A stretch of DNA of 62,498 nucleotides from a virus. The stretch covers positions 1 to 62,498 of IMG/VR virus record IMGVR_UViG_3300037840_000097. One strand, written 5' to 3'. Below the pieces are notes generated by a model. That model was not told the origin of the DNA, made no database searches, and saw only the letters and a program-made list of their open reading frames with translations. Numbering within the stretch: position 1 is the first letter of the stretch; every line of letters begins with the position of its first letter. This document shows positions 47,820 to 57,409 of this stretch, in pieces. Position numbers and translations under genes: made by a program.

Positions 47820-49400
47820 TTGCTTGTTGAGTTATATAAATTTCAGCAAGAAGCTGTGCAGTGGGTGCAAGACCGCTTTCAGCGTGGTTTTCTCTGGACT
47901 CCGTTATTCATGGACACCGGGACTGGTAAGACCCCGGTGTCTTTTGCTGTTATGGAGTGGTGGTACAACCAAGGTAGGCGAAAGTTTATTATAGTCTCTC
48001 AAATGAACATGGTTGGAGGCTGGATAGATGAAGCTGAAAAGTTTAATGTTCCACTAAAATTTGTGCGAGTACACTCGCATCAGACTAAAGAACAAAAGAT
48101 TCGTGTGGTACAGGGTGATTACGACGTTATAGTCATAAACTATGACAGCCTACGACTACTCAAAGATCACCTAGTAGCCGCACGCTTTGGAGGAGGAGTA
48201 TTTGACGAGTGTCAGCGACTCCAAAATAGAAGTGCAAAGTGGACGGAAGCTGCGCGAGAATTAGTTCTATCCATTAAGCAACAGCGCGGCGGTCGCCTTG
48301 CCCTAAGCGGCACACCTGCAACTAAGAATCCTCTAGACCTCTGGTCTATTTTTGATGTTTTAGACCCGTACATTATGCAATACGGAACTAAGCCTGATCC
48401 TACGAGACATCCACTTGGTTATGGGTCCTATCGTAGTTTTGAGCAGGCTGTATGTACGAAAACTCCGCATCCTCACCTTAAGGGTGTGTACAAATATTTC
48501 TTCCCGCCTGAGTTAGTCAAGAAACTTCAAACTAGAGTCACGTATCACGCGTACGAGGCTTTTAAGGAAGACGTTCTACCTTGGTTGCCTAAACAAACAT
48601 TTAGCAACATGTATGTGGATATGACTCCAGGGCAAGAGAAACTATATAATTTAATGCGGGATGAAATGGTTGCTATCCTAACAAAGCAACCTTTTGATAC
48701 ATCTCCTCTCGAAGCACAAAATATTCAACCCTTGAATAGCTGGCTGTCTACTCATCAGCAGGATGCTGGCGTTATGAAGTTGCTCAAAGAGCAAGTAATT
48801 TCTACAAAACTTCAAGCTGTACTAACTATGCGTCTACAACAGATTTGTAGTGGGCACATTAAGTTAGACAATGGCAAGACACATATGTTTGAAGGTGGAA
48901 AGGCGGATCGTCTCCGAACTGAGATTCCAAAATGGGTAAGTTTAGACACACATAATAAACTTATCATCTTTACTCGTTTTCGAGCAGATGTGGTTATTGT
49001 CTCAAAACTTCTAGAGGAATTAGGAGTTGGATTTGTTAGTCTAACTGGAGATAATAGCAGTAACGCACAAGATGCGGTGAAGAGTTTTCAAAATGACGCT
49101 GGTATTCGCGCCTTTGTGAGTAATTTACAGGCAGGCTCTACTGGAATCACGTTAACAGCTGCAAATTTTGTCTGTTACTACTCGATGTCTTACAACTATG
49201 GACATCAACGTCAATCCGAGGACAGAGCACATCGGATTGGACAACTTCGACCCGTGTTCTACTACAACTTCATGTGTCGCGACTCTGTGGAACGCGGAAT
49301 ACTCCAGAACATAAGTAACAAGAAGCGACTTACACAAATGACCTCACGTCGCTTTGCTAATATGCTGCTTGGTAAGCAGATGGGAATGGATTATGACTAA
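47820..49400 (+). CDS. SNF2-type DNA helicase/translocase
   Basis: 526 residues from a TTG at 47820; an in-frame TAA lies two codons upstream and no ATG is near, so the TTG is the only sensible start. Walker A is GTGKT at residues 34-38, motif II is DECQ in GGGVFDECQRL, motif VI is in QSEDRAHRIGQLRPV near 480. Such phage helicases aid replication, recombination or fork repair. A terminator just upstream implies its own promoter, which I cannot place. Confidence 0.88.
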   Translation: MLVELYKFQQEAVQWVQDRFQRGFLWTPLFMDTGTGKTPVSFAVMEWWYNQGRRKFIIVSQMNMVGGWIDEAEKFNVPLKFVRVHSHQTKEQKIRVVQGDYDVIVINYDSLRLLKDHLVAARFGGGVFDECQRLQNRSAKWTEAARELVLSIKQQRGGRLALSGTPATKNPLDLWSIFDVLDPYIMQYGTKPDPTRHPLGYGSYRSFEQAVCTKTPHPHLKGVYKYFFPPELVKKLQTRVTYHAYEAFKEDVLPWLPKQTFSNMYVDMTPGQEKLYNLMRDEMVAILTKQPFDTSPLEAQNIQPLNSWLSTHQQDAGVMKLLKEQVISTKLQAVLTMRLQQICSGHIKLDNGKTHMFEGGKADRLRTEIPKWVSLDTHNKLIIFTRFRADVVIVSKLLEELGVGFVSLTGDNSSNAQDAVKSFQNDAGIRAFVSNLQAGSTGITLTAANFVCYYSMSYNYGHQRQSEDRAHRIGQLRPVFYYNFMCRDSVERGILQNISNKKRLTQMTSRRFANMLLGKQMGMDYD

Positions 49401-49882
49401 TGGCTGAAGATATCCCTGAAACTTCGCTAGACGAGTATGAAGCATTTCTAGCTGAATCTCAGGAGCCACCCGCAGCGCCCCTAGCCACTGATACGGAGCT
49501 TGTCGATACGATGGGCAAGTATGCAGAGTTACGTCAGCGTAAGCAAGATCTCGAACAAGAACTCAAAGACATTAACGCTGTACTAAAGACCCAGAACGAA
49601 GTTATACTTGCAACTTTTGATGCTCGTAGCATCCAGAAGATGCACATTAAGAACGTGGGTCTTTTCTATCGGCAGGAATCACCACATCCTGCTGTGGTTA
49701 ACAAGGAAGAGTTTATTAAGTGGTTGGATGGTCACGGTGAAGGAGAAATCGCTGTGCGTACCGTGAATTTCCAGACACTTCGTAAGTGGTGGAAAGAACA
49801 GATGGAACACGGAGCCCCTCTTCCTCCAGAAGAGTTGGCGAAAGCATTCATTGATCGCAGTATTCGCGTCCGGAAAGGATGA
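49400..49882 (+). CDS. helical replication-module protein
   Basis: 160 residues: an acidic start, a coiled coil (LRQRKQDLEQELKDINAVL) and a C-terminal mixed domain. Its ATG shares a base with the helicase stop (TAATGG), tying it to the replication genes. Similar short proteins accompany phage SSB or recombination genes. No activity can be named. Confidence 0.65.
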   Translation: MAEDIPETSLDEYEAFLAESQEPPAAPLATDTELVDTMGKYAELRQRKQDLEQELKDINAVLKTQNEVILATFDARSIQKMHIKNVGLFYRQESPHPAVVNKEEFIKWLDGHGEGEIAVRTVNFQTLRKWWKEQMEHGAPLPPEELAKAFIDRSIRVRKG

Positions 49883-50745
49883 AGCACGTGGCAATTACTC
49901 ACAAAGAGAAGCCTGAAACAGTAGCAACTCCCCCTGCTGACCTTGCTACTGTTACTGATGAAGAGGAACTTCTTAGTTTTTACAACGAGACAGGTAAGGA
50001 TGGCAAGGAGAATGTTCGTTCAGACGACATTATCATGCCGCGCCTTGCGATTCTACAACCTACGAATCCGCAAGTTACCGATCGTCTCGGGCAAGCCGGT
50101 GACATTTTCAACATTGTCACCAACGTAAACTACTCCAACAAAGGGTTGAAGTTTGTACCGTTGCTATTCTATATGAATCGCATTAAGTGGGAGAGTCCAG
50201 ATCCGGGTGCGAAACTGGAGTGTATTGCCCGAGACGGGGAGCACGGATCGAAGTACGGGGCGTGCATGGCTTGTGTGTTCAAAGAATTTGGTCAAGATGG
50301 ATCACAGCCAAGCTGTACGGAATTCAAGAATATTCTCATGATTCCGTTGCCGGATGGGGAATCTCCATACGATCAGGCTCCAGTCGCGTTTTCTGGGAAG
50401 CGAACGGCTATTGGGATCATGAAGAACTTTGTTACGCAGATGATGAATCTTCGACACAAAGGCACTGAGATGCCGATGTACTCGCACATCTGGCAACTTG
50501 GAGTTGCAAAAGAAACTAATGAGAAAGGGACATGGTATAGTCCTCAGTTCACTAACATGGGACCGATTAAAGATATTCGGTTGCTGAAGTATTTGCAGAG
50601 TGTATATAAGCAAATGCAAGCTTCGCAAGCTAAGTACATGATTCCACAAGAAAATGAGGAGTATGCCGCACGGCCTGCATCTAACACAGTTGAAGATGCA
50701 GAGTACAAACCTGTCCCTGAAACTGAGGACGGCAAAGCGTACTAA
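49879..50745 (+). CDS. putative ssDNA-binding protein with Zn site
   Basis: 288 residues. An OB-like beta region (MPRLAILQPTNPQ ... GLKFVPLLFYMNRIKW) is interrupted by a cysteine group (LECIARD, YGACMACVFKEF, SCTEF), as in phage SSB-like proteins with a structural zinc. The C terminus is acidic (VPETEDGKAY), typical of SSBs that recruit partners. Position between helicase and primase supports the call. ATGA overlap upstream. Confidence 0.65.
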   Translation: MKHVAITHKEKPETVATPPADLATVTDEEELLSFYNETGKDGKENVRSDDIIMPRLAILQPTNPQVTDRLGQAGDIFNIVTNVNYSNKGLKFVPLLFYMNRIKWESPDPGAKLECIARDGEHGSKYGACMACVFKEFGQDGSQPSCTEFKNILMIPLPDGESPYDQAPVAFSGKRTAIGIMKNFVTQMMNLRHKGTEMPMYSHIWQLGVAKETNEKGTWYSPQFTNMGPIKDIRLLKYLQSVYKQMQASQAKYMIPQENEEYAARPASNTVEDAEYKPVPETEDGKAY

Positions 50746-50748
50746 CGC

Positions 50749-53583
50749 TTGACTCAGTGGGAAACGCTGTATAGTAGTTTTCCGCAGTGGGCAGACAAGA
50801 TCCCAACCTCCAAACCAGAGGAATACAAAATCCTCTGTCCCTTTCACAAGGAAAGTACTCCGTCGTGTGCGGTAGACCTCACCACAGGTAACTGGCATTG
50901 CTTTGGAAAGTGTGATAGGGGCGGATCGGTAGAAGAGGTACAGGCTCTCTTAGGACAACTCCCTAATGGGAAGCGTAAAGAGAAATCTGTACTTCCTCCT
51001 ATTCCTCAGACCATTGTAGATGGGTATCATGCCCAGCTCTTGCAGAACAGTGCTGCTAAACAGTTATTATTAGACAAATGTGGAATTACCGAAGCCACAG
51101 TTCTTAAATATTCCCTCGGATGGACTGGTGAGCGTTATGTGTGGCCAGTGTTTGATGAACATGGCTTGGTACGCAATCTACGGATGTATAAGTATGGGGA
51201 CACATCTGGTAGTAAAGTAATCCACTACACCACAACAATAGAAGAAGAAAAAGTCAGTTACGGGTCTCATAATCTTCGACTGTTTCCCATTCAAGCATTG
51301 CAAAACGATCCCCAAGTAGTATTTTTAGTAGAGGGCGAGAAAGACGCTCTCAATATGAACCAGGCAGGATTTGCTGCCGTATCTGCAACTGGAGGTGCTG
51401 GAAGCTGGCAACCCGATACCTGTAATCTACCACTGCGTGGCAAACATGTCATTATTTGCTACGATGTTGATGAGAAAGGGAAACTAAGTGCTAGGAAAAT
51501 TGCGCAACTTTTACGTCCAATCGTCGCCTCAGTTACTGTCTACGATCTTCCTTCTGATGGTTTACCTAGTCACGGCGATGTTACTGATTTTCTTCTACTT
51601 ATACCTACATCATCTGAGCAGCTTCACGCCGTTATCACCAAAGTACTTGCAGGCTCAGACGAAGCCACGGCTCTCTCGTTATATTCATTGGGAGACACTA
51701 AGAATCCGGTCTACAATAACAAACTCCTTAATGTCGATGCACACGTTGTTGGAAAAGAAACAACACCATACACAGCGGACCGGGGCTACAACATTGCATG
51801 CCCACAATCCAGAGGGAATGTTTGCAAGAATTGTGGACTAGGTAGCACAGAAAGTGGTACACTTGATCTTTTTATAGGTTCAGATTCAAAGGACTTATTA
51901 TACACAATTGAGCGTACAGACGTACAAGTGCGAGCGTTTATAGCTGAACAAGCAGGTATAGTACGGTGTCCCCTCTGGACGGCTGAACCAGTCGAAGCGA
52001 TGCGGTCCTCAGTTGAAAAGATTCTACTATCTACAACTATCGACCAACGTAAATATGATGGGTCCTCAGAGTACGTTCAGCAAATGGCTTATGTGGTAGA
52101 CACCCCAATCACATCTAATAGTGTCTACACCATGCTTGGTCGCATGACTACACATCCAAGAGACCAAGCTAATACATTCATCATCACAAAGGCTACAACT
52201 TCAAAACTATCCATCGATACTTTCGAAACCACACCTGAAGTCTTTGAAGCCTTGCAATTCTTTCAACCAAAAAATAAAACAGTGGAGTCTATCATTGATA
52301 GACTGCGTGAAAGATGGGATGATCTCTCAGCCAATGTTACTAAGATCTATAAACGTCGAAATATTCACATCGTCACAGACCTTGTTGCCCACAGTCTCCT
52401 ACGATTTGAAATTTTTGGGTCTGTCCCAGACCGAGGCTGGCTCGAAGGCTATATTGGTGGAGATACACGACAGGGAAAGTCCGAAGTATCCAAACGACTC
52501 CACCAACATTATAAAGCGGGTGAACTCGTTGTTGCAGAAAATGCTAGCCTGTCAGGTATACTCGGGGGCGCTCAAAAATTGGCTAACGGAGAATGGATGG
52601 TCTCATGGGGAAAGTGTCCTCTTAACGATAGGGGATGGGTAACATTCGACGAATGTCAAAACATCTCCCTTATGGTCATGGGAGCTTTATCAGGTATGCG
52701 GTCGTCTGGAGTTGCTGAAATAGACAAAATCAGGGTAGAAAGAGTTCAGGCACGCACGAGACTTCTTTGGCTGTCAAATCCTCGTAGTGAAAATCTAAAT
52801 GTTGATCAACTCGCCCAGGGAGTCCAGTTAGTTCCTGACGTGTTTGGTCGGGCAGAGGATATTGCACGCCTTGACTTGATATCTATAGTTCGTTCCGTAG
52901 ATATGCCGAGCAGCGTACTACGCTCCAATCTCAAGGTAGAACACACTCATACTTCCGAACTCTGCCATCTTTTAATCATGTTTGCTTGGTCCCGCACTTC
53001 TGGTCAAGTGATATTCACTGAAGAAGCCTCGGAAGAGTGTATGTCTTCAGCAGAACGCATGGCAGAGAAGTACCACTCAGACATTAAAGTGGTGGAGCGA
53101 ATGGAGCAGCGAGTAAAGATGGCTCGTATTTCTGCTTCTATTGCAGCACTTTGCTTCTCTTCACCAGATGGTGTAAAGCTTATTGTGGATCGCATTCATG
53201 TATTAGCGGCTGAACAGTTGTGCTATGAACTCTTTGATGATCCTGCTGTGGGTTACAATGAATATGCTCTGAGTTGTCAGAACGCTGAAGATGTGAGAGA
53301 TTCTTCAGGAGTATTAAACTGGTGCAAAGATAAACACGAAGAATTGCTTAGAGCCCTTCTACAGCAACGTGAACTGCGACTCTTTGATTTGCAGAATTAT
53401 GCTAATCTTGACCGCGAACGAGCTCAGTCAGTTATGTCCTATCTCGTAACCCAGCGAGCCATAGTTTTACGCGGAGGGAACTATGTAAAGAGTTCTGGGT
53501 TCGTAAAAATCCTACGTACCGCTTTAGACAAACACATGTTTTCTTCGAACGGAGCACTGAATGGATCGGCCAAAGATTACTGA
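50749..53583 (+). CDS. primase fused to MCM-like AAA+ helicase
   Basis: 944 residues from a TTG. Residues 30-55 form a CHC2 zinc finger (CPFHKES ... CFGKC); a Toprim domain follows with VEGEKDAL near 194 and IICYDVDEKG near 235. Residues 325-405 contain a zinc cluster (C351, C359, C362) and DVQVRAFIAEQAG, like the MCM N-terminal OB fold. The AAA+ core has Walker A GDTRQGKS (571-578), Walker B VTFDEC (631-636), a sensor-1 Asn in LLWLSNPR and an arginine region in GRAEDIARLDL, all in MCM style. It should unwind DNA and prime synthesis. Confidence 0.8.
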   Translation: MTQWETLYSSFPQWADKIPTSKPEEYKILCPFHKESTPSCAVDLTTGNWHCFGKCDRGGSVEEVQALLGQLPNGKRKEKSVLPPIPQTIVDGYHAQLLQNSAAKQLLLDKCGITEATVLKYSLGWTGERYVWPVFDEHGLVRNLRMYKYGDTSGSKVIHYTTTIEEEKVSYGSHNLRLFPIQALQNDPQVVFLVEGEKDALNMNQAGFAAVSATGGAGSWQPDTCNLPLRGKHVIICYDVDEKGKLSARKIAQLLRPIVASVTVYDLPSDGLPSHGDVTDFLLLIPTSSEQLHAVITKVLAGSDEATALSLYSLGDTKNPVYNNKLLNVDAHVVGKETTPYTADRGYNIACPQSRGNVCKNCGLGSTESGTLDLFIGSDSKDLLYTIERTDVQVRAFIAEQAGIVRCPLWTAEPVEAMRSSVEKILLSTTIDQRKYDGSSEYVQQMAYVVDTPITSNSVYTMLGRMTTHPRDQANTFIITKATTSKLSIDTFETTPEVFEALQFFQPKNKTVESIIDRLRERWDDLSANVTKIYKRRNIHIVTDLVAHSLLRFEIFGSVPDRGWLEGYIGGDTRQGKSEVSKRLHQHYKAGELVVAENASLSGILGGAQKLANGEWMVSWGKCPLNDRGWVTFDECQNISLMVMGALSGMRSSGVAEIDKIRVERVQARTRLLWLSNPRSENLNVDQLAQGVQLVPDVFGRAEDIARLDLISIVRSVDMPSSVLRSNLKVEHTHTSELCHLLIMFAWSRTSGQVIFTEEASEECMSSAERMAEKYHSDIKVVERMEQRVKMARISASIAALCFSSPDGVKLIVDRIHVLAAEQLCYELFDDPAVGYNEYALSCQNAEDVRDSSGVLNWCKDKHEELLRALLQQRELRLFDLQNYANLDRERAQSVMSYLVTQRAIVLRGGNYVKSSGFVKILRTALDKHMFSSNGALNGSAKDY

Positions 53584-54001
53584 TGTGGTAGCCACCGGGA
53601 GCTATGCTGAGTGGGTTATGTACGTTAAAGATTTTCATAAAAATAGGTTAAAATACAATCATCCCACACACCCTGTAACCGAAATCAGCTCAGAAATGCT
53701 TGAAGAGCATTTGGGCTACTTACAAGAAGAGATCAATGAAATCGAAGTAGCTGAAACTGTTGAAGATTTAATAGATGGACTAGGTGATTTAATCTATTAT
53801 GCCATAGGGTGTGGGTTACAGCATGGAGTAGACTTAGGACCTATTATTTCTGAAATACATTACAGTAACATGGAAAAAGTGCATAATCCTAATGCAGACC
53901 CTTACACCAAACGAGTGACTAAACCACCAAACTGGAAACCACCACGCATTCTAGAGATTTTAGAAGAAATGCGTCAACCAGGTGAGGAGATACCCTTTTG
54001 A
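53561..54001 (+). CDS. all-alpha NTP pyrophosphatase (MazG/dCTPase-like)
   Basis: 146 residues, helical. The metal-binding pattern is EEHLGYLQEEINEIE followed by EDLIDGLGDLIYYAIG, the ExxE...ExxxD/D arrangement of MazG-type NTP pyrophosphohydrolases. Next to a dNMP kinase and a thymidylate-synthase-family enzyme, hydrolysis of dCTP or dUTP is the likely task, analogous to T4 gp56. It overlaps the primase-helicase end by 23 bases. Confidence 0.75.
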   Translation: MDRPKITDVVATGSYAEWVMYVKDFHKNRLKYNHPTHPVTEISSEMLEEHLGYLQEEINEIEVAETVEDLIDGLGDLIYYAIGCGLQHGVDLGPIISEIHYSNMEKVHNPNADPYTKRVTKPPNWKPPRILEILEEMRQPGEEIPF

Positions 54002-54573
54002 TTATCATCGAAGGCTGCGACCTGGTAGGTAAGACTACCCTCGCCAAGCACATCGAAAAGCGGTTTCAAGCTAGTTATAAACATGTGGGTTTACCAGTTC
54101 CTCCCCGCCGACATTGGGATGACGTTGTTGATCATCTATCAAATGACTTTGGGGCAACGGTGTATGATAGGCTTTGCTTAGGGTCCATTGTCTACGGGAA
54201 ACTGCTCCATGATGAGCCTAATAAATACCCTGTCAACGAACGTGAATTTGGGCAATTTCTCCAAGTAGTCCAAGCAGAAAATATCTTACTCATTATGGCT
54301 TCTGCAAACGAAACTGTAATTCGTACTCGATACAGGCAACGCGGAGACACATATTTAAGCTTGGAAAATATACTACAGGCCAAGGCTGGATATGAACAAC
54401 TTATACAAGTTTTGATGAAAAATCAGAAAATCACCATGCTCCACTACAACAGTGGATTGTTTGATTGTGTAACGTTCAGTATGGTGTACGAGTTTGAAAT
54501 TCGCATGGCTTTAAAAGAAAATCGCCGGTTGAGTCCACCTTTTGTGAAAGCTATTCTCCGAGAGGAATTCTAA
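53998..54573 (+). CDS. deoxynucleoside monophosphate kinase
   Basis: 191 residues from a TTG (TTGA overlap). P-loop is IIIEGCDLVGKTTLAKHI at the N terminus; VYDRLCLGSIVYG and a lid-like TRYRQRGDTYL follow, matching thymidylate-kinase-like enzymes. It would convert a dNMP, perhaps a modified one, to the diphosphate. Adjacent genes for pyrophosphatase and hydroxymethylase-like enzyme suggest a pathway. Confidence 0.8.
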   Translation: MIIIEGCDLVGKTTLAKHIEKRFQASYKHVGLPVPPRRHWDDVVDHLSNDFGATVYDRLCLGSIVYGKLLHDEPNKYPVNEREFGQFLQVVQAENILLIMASANETVIRTRYRQRGDTYLSLENILQAKAGYEQLIQVLMKNQKITMLHYNSGLFDCVTFSMVYEFEIRMALKENRRLSPPFVKAILREEF

Positions 54574-55442
54574 TGTACGTAGGTACAAGTCTTGCTGATG
54601 TTTATCAGATACTTCTAGACGAGATGCTTGGCGCAGAGCCAGTCGAGGGGTATAAAGATACTACAGCAGAGATTCTTAACGCAAGTATAGTTATCACGGA
54701 ACCAAACAACAACCTACTAGCAAACAAGGGTAGACGGTTTAATTACCGTTACCAAGTAGCCGAGATGCTGTGGAATGCGCAGCCCTGCGAGTTTGTGAGT
54801 CTGTTAAGCTATGTGTTTCCTGGGGTTACTAAATATGTTGAAGATCAACCAGAAGATCTTCGTGACATTGCGAACTGGTCATACGGTAGAAGTGTATCTG
54901 CTGGGCTCTGTACTTGTTTTGATGAACTGACGCGTGACCCAGAGTCCCGCCGAGCAGTTATCAGAGTTGAGGTACAGCATCCGTTTGTACCTGGTACCCC
55001 TCCCTGTTTAGTAAGTATACAGTTCATGGCGCGGCAAGGAAAGCTCCACGCATTTGTAAACATGCGATCTAACGATGTGTGGAGAGGATTTCCTCTTGAC
55101 GTGTACCAGTTTTCTATGTGGCAACTCATCATGGCTTCTGCCTTGAGACTCGAAGTAGGTCACTACTACCACACTGCTGCTACTCTTCACTTATACGAGC
55201 GGGATCGTTTGGCTATTGAGAAATTCATAGCTGAAGAAACTAGCAATGTTCGAAGTACTACTCCAGATGTATCAGCTCTTACAGATTTCAGAAGAAATTT
55301 AGTTGGAGAGTCTATGTCTACGCGGAGATTAAATACAGAACTCCAAGGAATTAGACCCTGGTTAGCCTGTTACTTTGGAATCATGGATGAAGCTCCTCCA
55401 GAATTTCAATACTTATTAACAGGAGGTTACGGAGTATGGTAA
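54573..55442 (+). CDS. thymidylate synthase family, probable dCMP hydroxymethylase
   Basis: 289 residues. Family landmarks: AEMLW (catalytic Glu helix), TPPCLVSIQFM (nucleophile Cys), NMRSNDVWRGFPLD (phosphate-binding Arg and Ser, then the specificity site), and TLHLYERD (His and Tyr). In ThyA the specificity residue is Asn in GLPFN; here the equivalent is Asp in GFPLD, as in T4 dCMP hydroxymethylase, implying dCMP rather than dUMP as substrate. The C terminus lacks the ThyA ending. TAATG-type overlap with the kinase gene. Confidence 0.8.
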   Translation: MYVGTSLADVYQILLDEMLGAEPVEGYKDTTAEILNASIVITEPNNNLLANKGRRFNYRYQVAEMLWNAQPCEFVSLLSYVFPGVTKYVEDQPEDLRDIANWSYGRSVSAGLCTCFDELTRDPESRRAVIRVEVQHPFVPGTPPCLVSIQFMARQGKLHAFVNMRSNDVWRGFPLDVYQFSMWQLIMASALRLEVGHYYHTAATLHLYERDRLAIEKFIAEETSNVRSTTPDVSALTDFRRNLVGESMSTRRLNTELQGIRPWLACYFGIMDEAPPEFQYLLTGGYGVW

Positions 55443-57409
55443 GTTGGGACACAGTTGTAGTTGATCAAACCAACTACGAAGGGTGTCTCACTACAATAGA
55501 GGACCAAGAGTACTTGGCCCTGGACACTGAGACAAATGGGCTTCATTGGGCAGTAGGACATCGTCCATTCATGATGACCTTTTGCACAGATTTTGAAACG
55601 GTCTACGCTTGCTACAACAAGAACATAGCTGCTACCATTCTACAAACTTGCTTAGATAAGACCTGGGTCTTTCATAATGCTAAGTTTGACTTACACATGT
55701 TGAGAACATGGACGAAGTGGAGTCCCAAGGACTACACCAAGCTCAACATTGAAGATACGATGCACGCCTTCAGAACACAATATCCTTTAGCTTCAGCTAA
55801 ACTCAAGGTTGCAGCTATGAGATACTTGAAGGATGTCATAGATGTAGATGGTCCTGAGCAACAGGTTAAGCAATGGTTATCAGCCCATGAGACAAAGGCA
55901 AGAATTAATGGAAAGTGGATAAAGACCAATAATCTAACGTATGAGGATGTTCCGAGGGAACTTATGTTGCCGTACGCGGTGCAAGATGTGTGGATGACCT
56001 TGCATTGTATGTACAAGTTAGCAGAAGAACGCTCGGTACGGCAAGATACGAATTATCGGCGTGAACTAACCCTTGTGAAACTTCTCACCCATATGGAGAA
56101 ACATGGGTGGCATGTAGATTACGAAACGCTCATGGCGGAACTTAAAATTTCTGAAGTGGAGTTTGTCAAGGCTCTTGAAGAGTTTCAAGTAATTGCGCCT
56201 GGTTTGAATATTGGTTCGCCACTACAGTTGCGGAAATTCTTGTATGAGACTCTAGGCGAGCAGCCTAAGCATTTTACCATCAAAACTAACCTACCATCTA
56301 CGGATAGTGCAGCCCTTCATGACGTGGAACACAAAACTGAGGCTGAAATTATCACGCGAGCACGCGGGTGGAAAAAGGCCAGAGACAAGTATAAAGAGAT
56401 ATTCACGTTCCTGGGAGGCGACGGCGCGGTTCACACAAATTTGAAGCCCGAACGGGCTAAGACAGGTCGATTCGGATCGTCTGACCCCGCTCTGCAGAAC
56501 GTTGTAAATCCGAAGAAAGGGTTGGATTTCACGCGAGTGCGTGGGGTGTTTCGCCCGCCGCCGGGGCGCGAATGGCTCTTTGCTGACTACTCACAAATTG
56601 AGCTACGCCTCTTTGCCCATTTCACCGGGGACCCTTCGATGATAGATGCGTATCTGAATGATAAAGACATGCATCGATTAACAGGGTCACGCATTTATGG
56701 GCGGTCGTTAGAAGAAACTACAGACGTACAGCGCAGCCACGGAAAAACAGTAAATTTCGCCCGTATCTATGGTGCGGGAGTCAAGAAAATTGCTAATGCT
56801 CTGCAATTTGGGTCTGCTCAAAATGATCCAGTGCCATACGCTGAAGCCCAACAAGCTCTGTTGATATTTATTCCAGAGTCAAGTGCTCAAGCCTTGAGTG
56901 AACCTTACATACCACTAGCACGCTGTATCCATCAAGCGTATAGTAGAGAGTTTCCCAAGGCTAATGAATTTATTGACGGTGTCATACAGACTGTCAAGGA
57001 TCGATATGTACAGTATGGACAGGGATTTGTGCGTACAATCCTAGGTAGAGTCATTCCGACTCCCCTGGATAGAGCGTATGCTGGATGCAATTATATTATT
57101 CAGGGATCGGCGGCTGATCTTCTGAAAGATGCTATGATGCAATCCTGGATCAAGTGCCTGGAGTATGCTAGCATTCATGGTCTCACGCCGTGGGTGGATA
57201 TAGCTGAAGTCATTAGTATTCACGACGAGCTTGTGTATGAAATTCCTGAAGGTCACGCTCGGAGTCTGGCAGAATTTCTGTACCCCACCCTCACAAACTG
57301 GACCCAGCTTAAGGTCCCAATAGACTTAGATTTCAAATGGGTCCCCCAAGGAGAATCCTGGATGACGAAACAATCACTGAAAGTGAACAAGGTCAGACAT
57401 GTTAGTTGA
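55436..57409 (+). CDS. DNA polymerase, family A
   Basis: 657 residues. 3'-5' exonuclease motifs: ALDTETNG (D30, E32), FHNAKFDLHM near 85 and AVQDVWMT near 180. Polymerase motif A is FADYSQIELRLFAHFTGD (about 382-400), motif B is HGKTVNFARIYGAG (about 436-450), motif C is SIHDELVYE (about 596-604). It is the replicative polymerase. Bases 56410-56660, coding the approach to motif A, are notably GC-rich compared with the rest. Confidence 0.95.
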   Translation: MVSWDTVVVDQTNYEGCLTTIEDQEYLALDTETNGLHWAVGHRPFMMTFCTDFETVYACYNKNIAATILQTCLDKTWVFHNAKFDLHMLRTWTKWSPKDYTKLNIEDTMHAFRTQYPLASAKLKVAAMRYLKDVIDVDGPEQQVKQWLSAHETKARINGKWIKTNNLTYEDVPRELMLPYAVQDVWMTLHCMYKLAEERSVRQDTNYRRELTLVKLLTHMEKHGWHVDYETLMAELKISEVEFVKALEEFQVIAPGLNIGSPLQLRKFLYETLGEQPKHFTIKTNLPSTDSAALHDVEHKTEAEIITRARGWKKARDKYKEIFTFLGGDGAVHTNLKPERAKTGRFGSSDPALQNVVNPKKGLDFTRVRGVFRPPPGREWLFADYSQIELRLFAHFTGDPSMIDAYLNDKDMHRLTGSRIYGRSLEETTDVQRSHGKTVNFARIYGAGVKKIANALQFGSAQNDPVPYAEAQQALLIFIPESSAQALSEPYIPLARCIHQAYSREFPKANEFIDGVIQTVKDRYVQYGQGFVRTILGRVIPTPLDRAYAGCNYIIQGSAADLLKDAMMQSWIKCLEYASIHGLTPWVDIAEVISIHDELVYEIPEGHARSLAEFLYPTLTNWTQLKVPIDLDFKWVPQGESWMTKQSLKVNKVRHVS

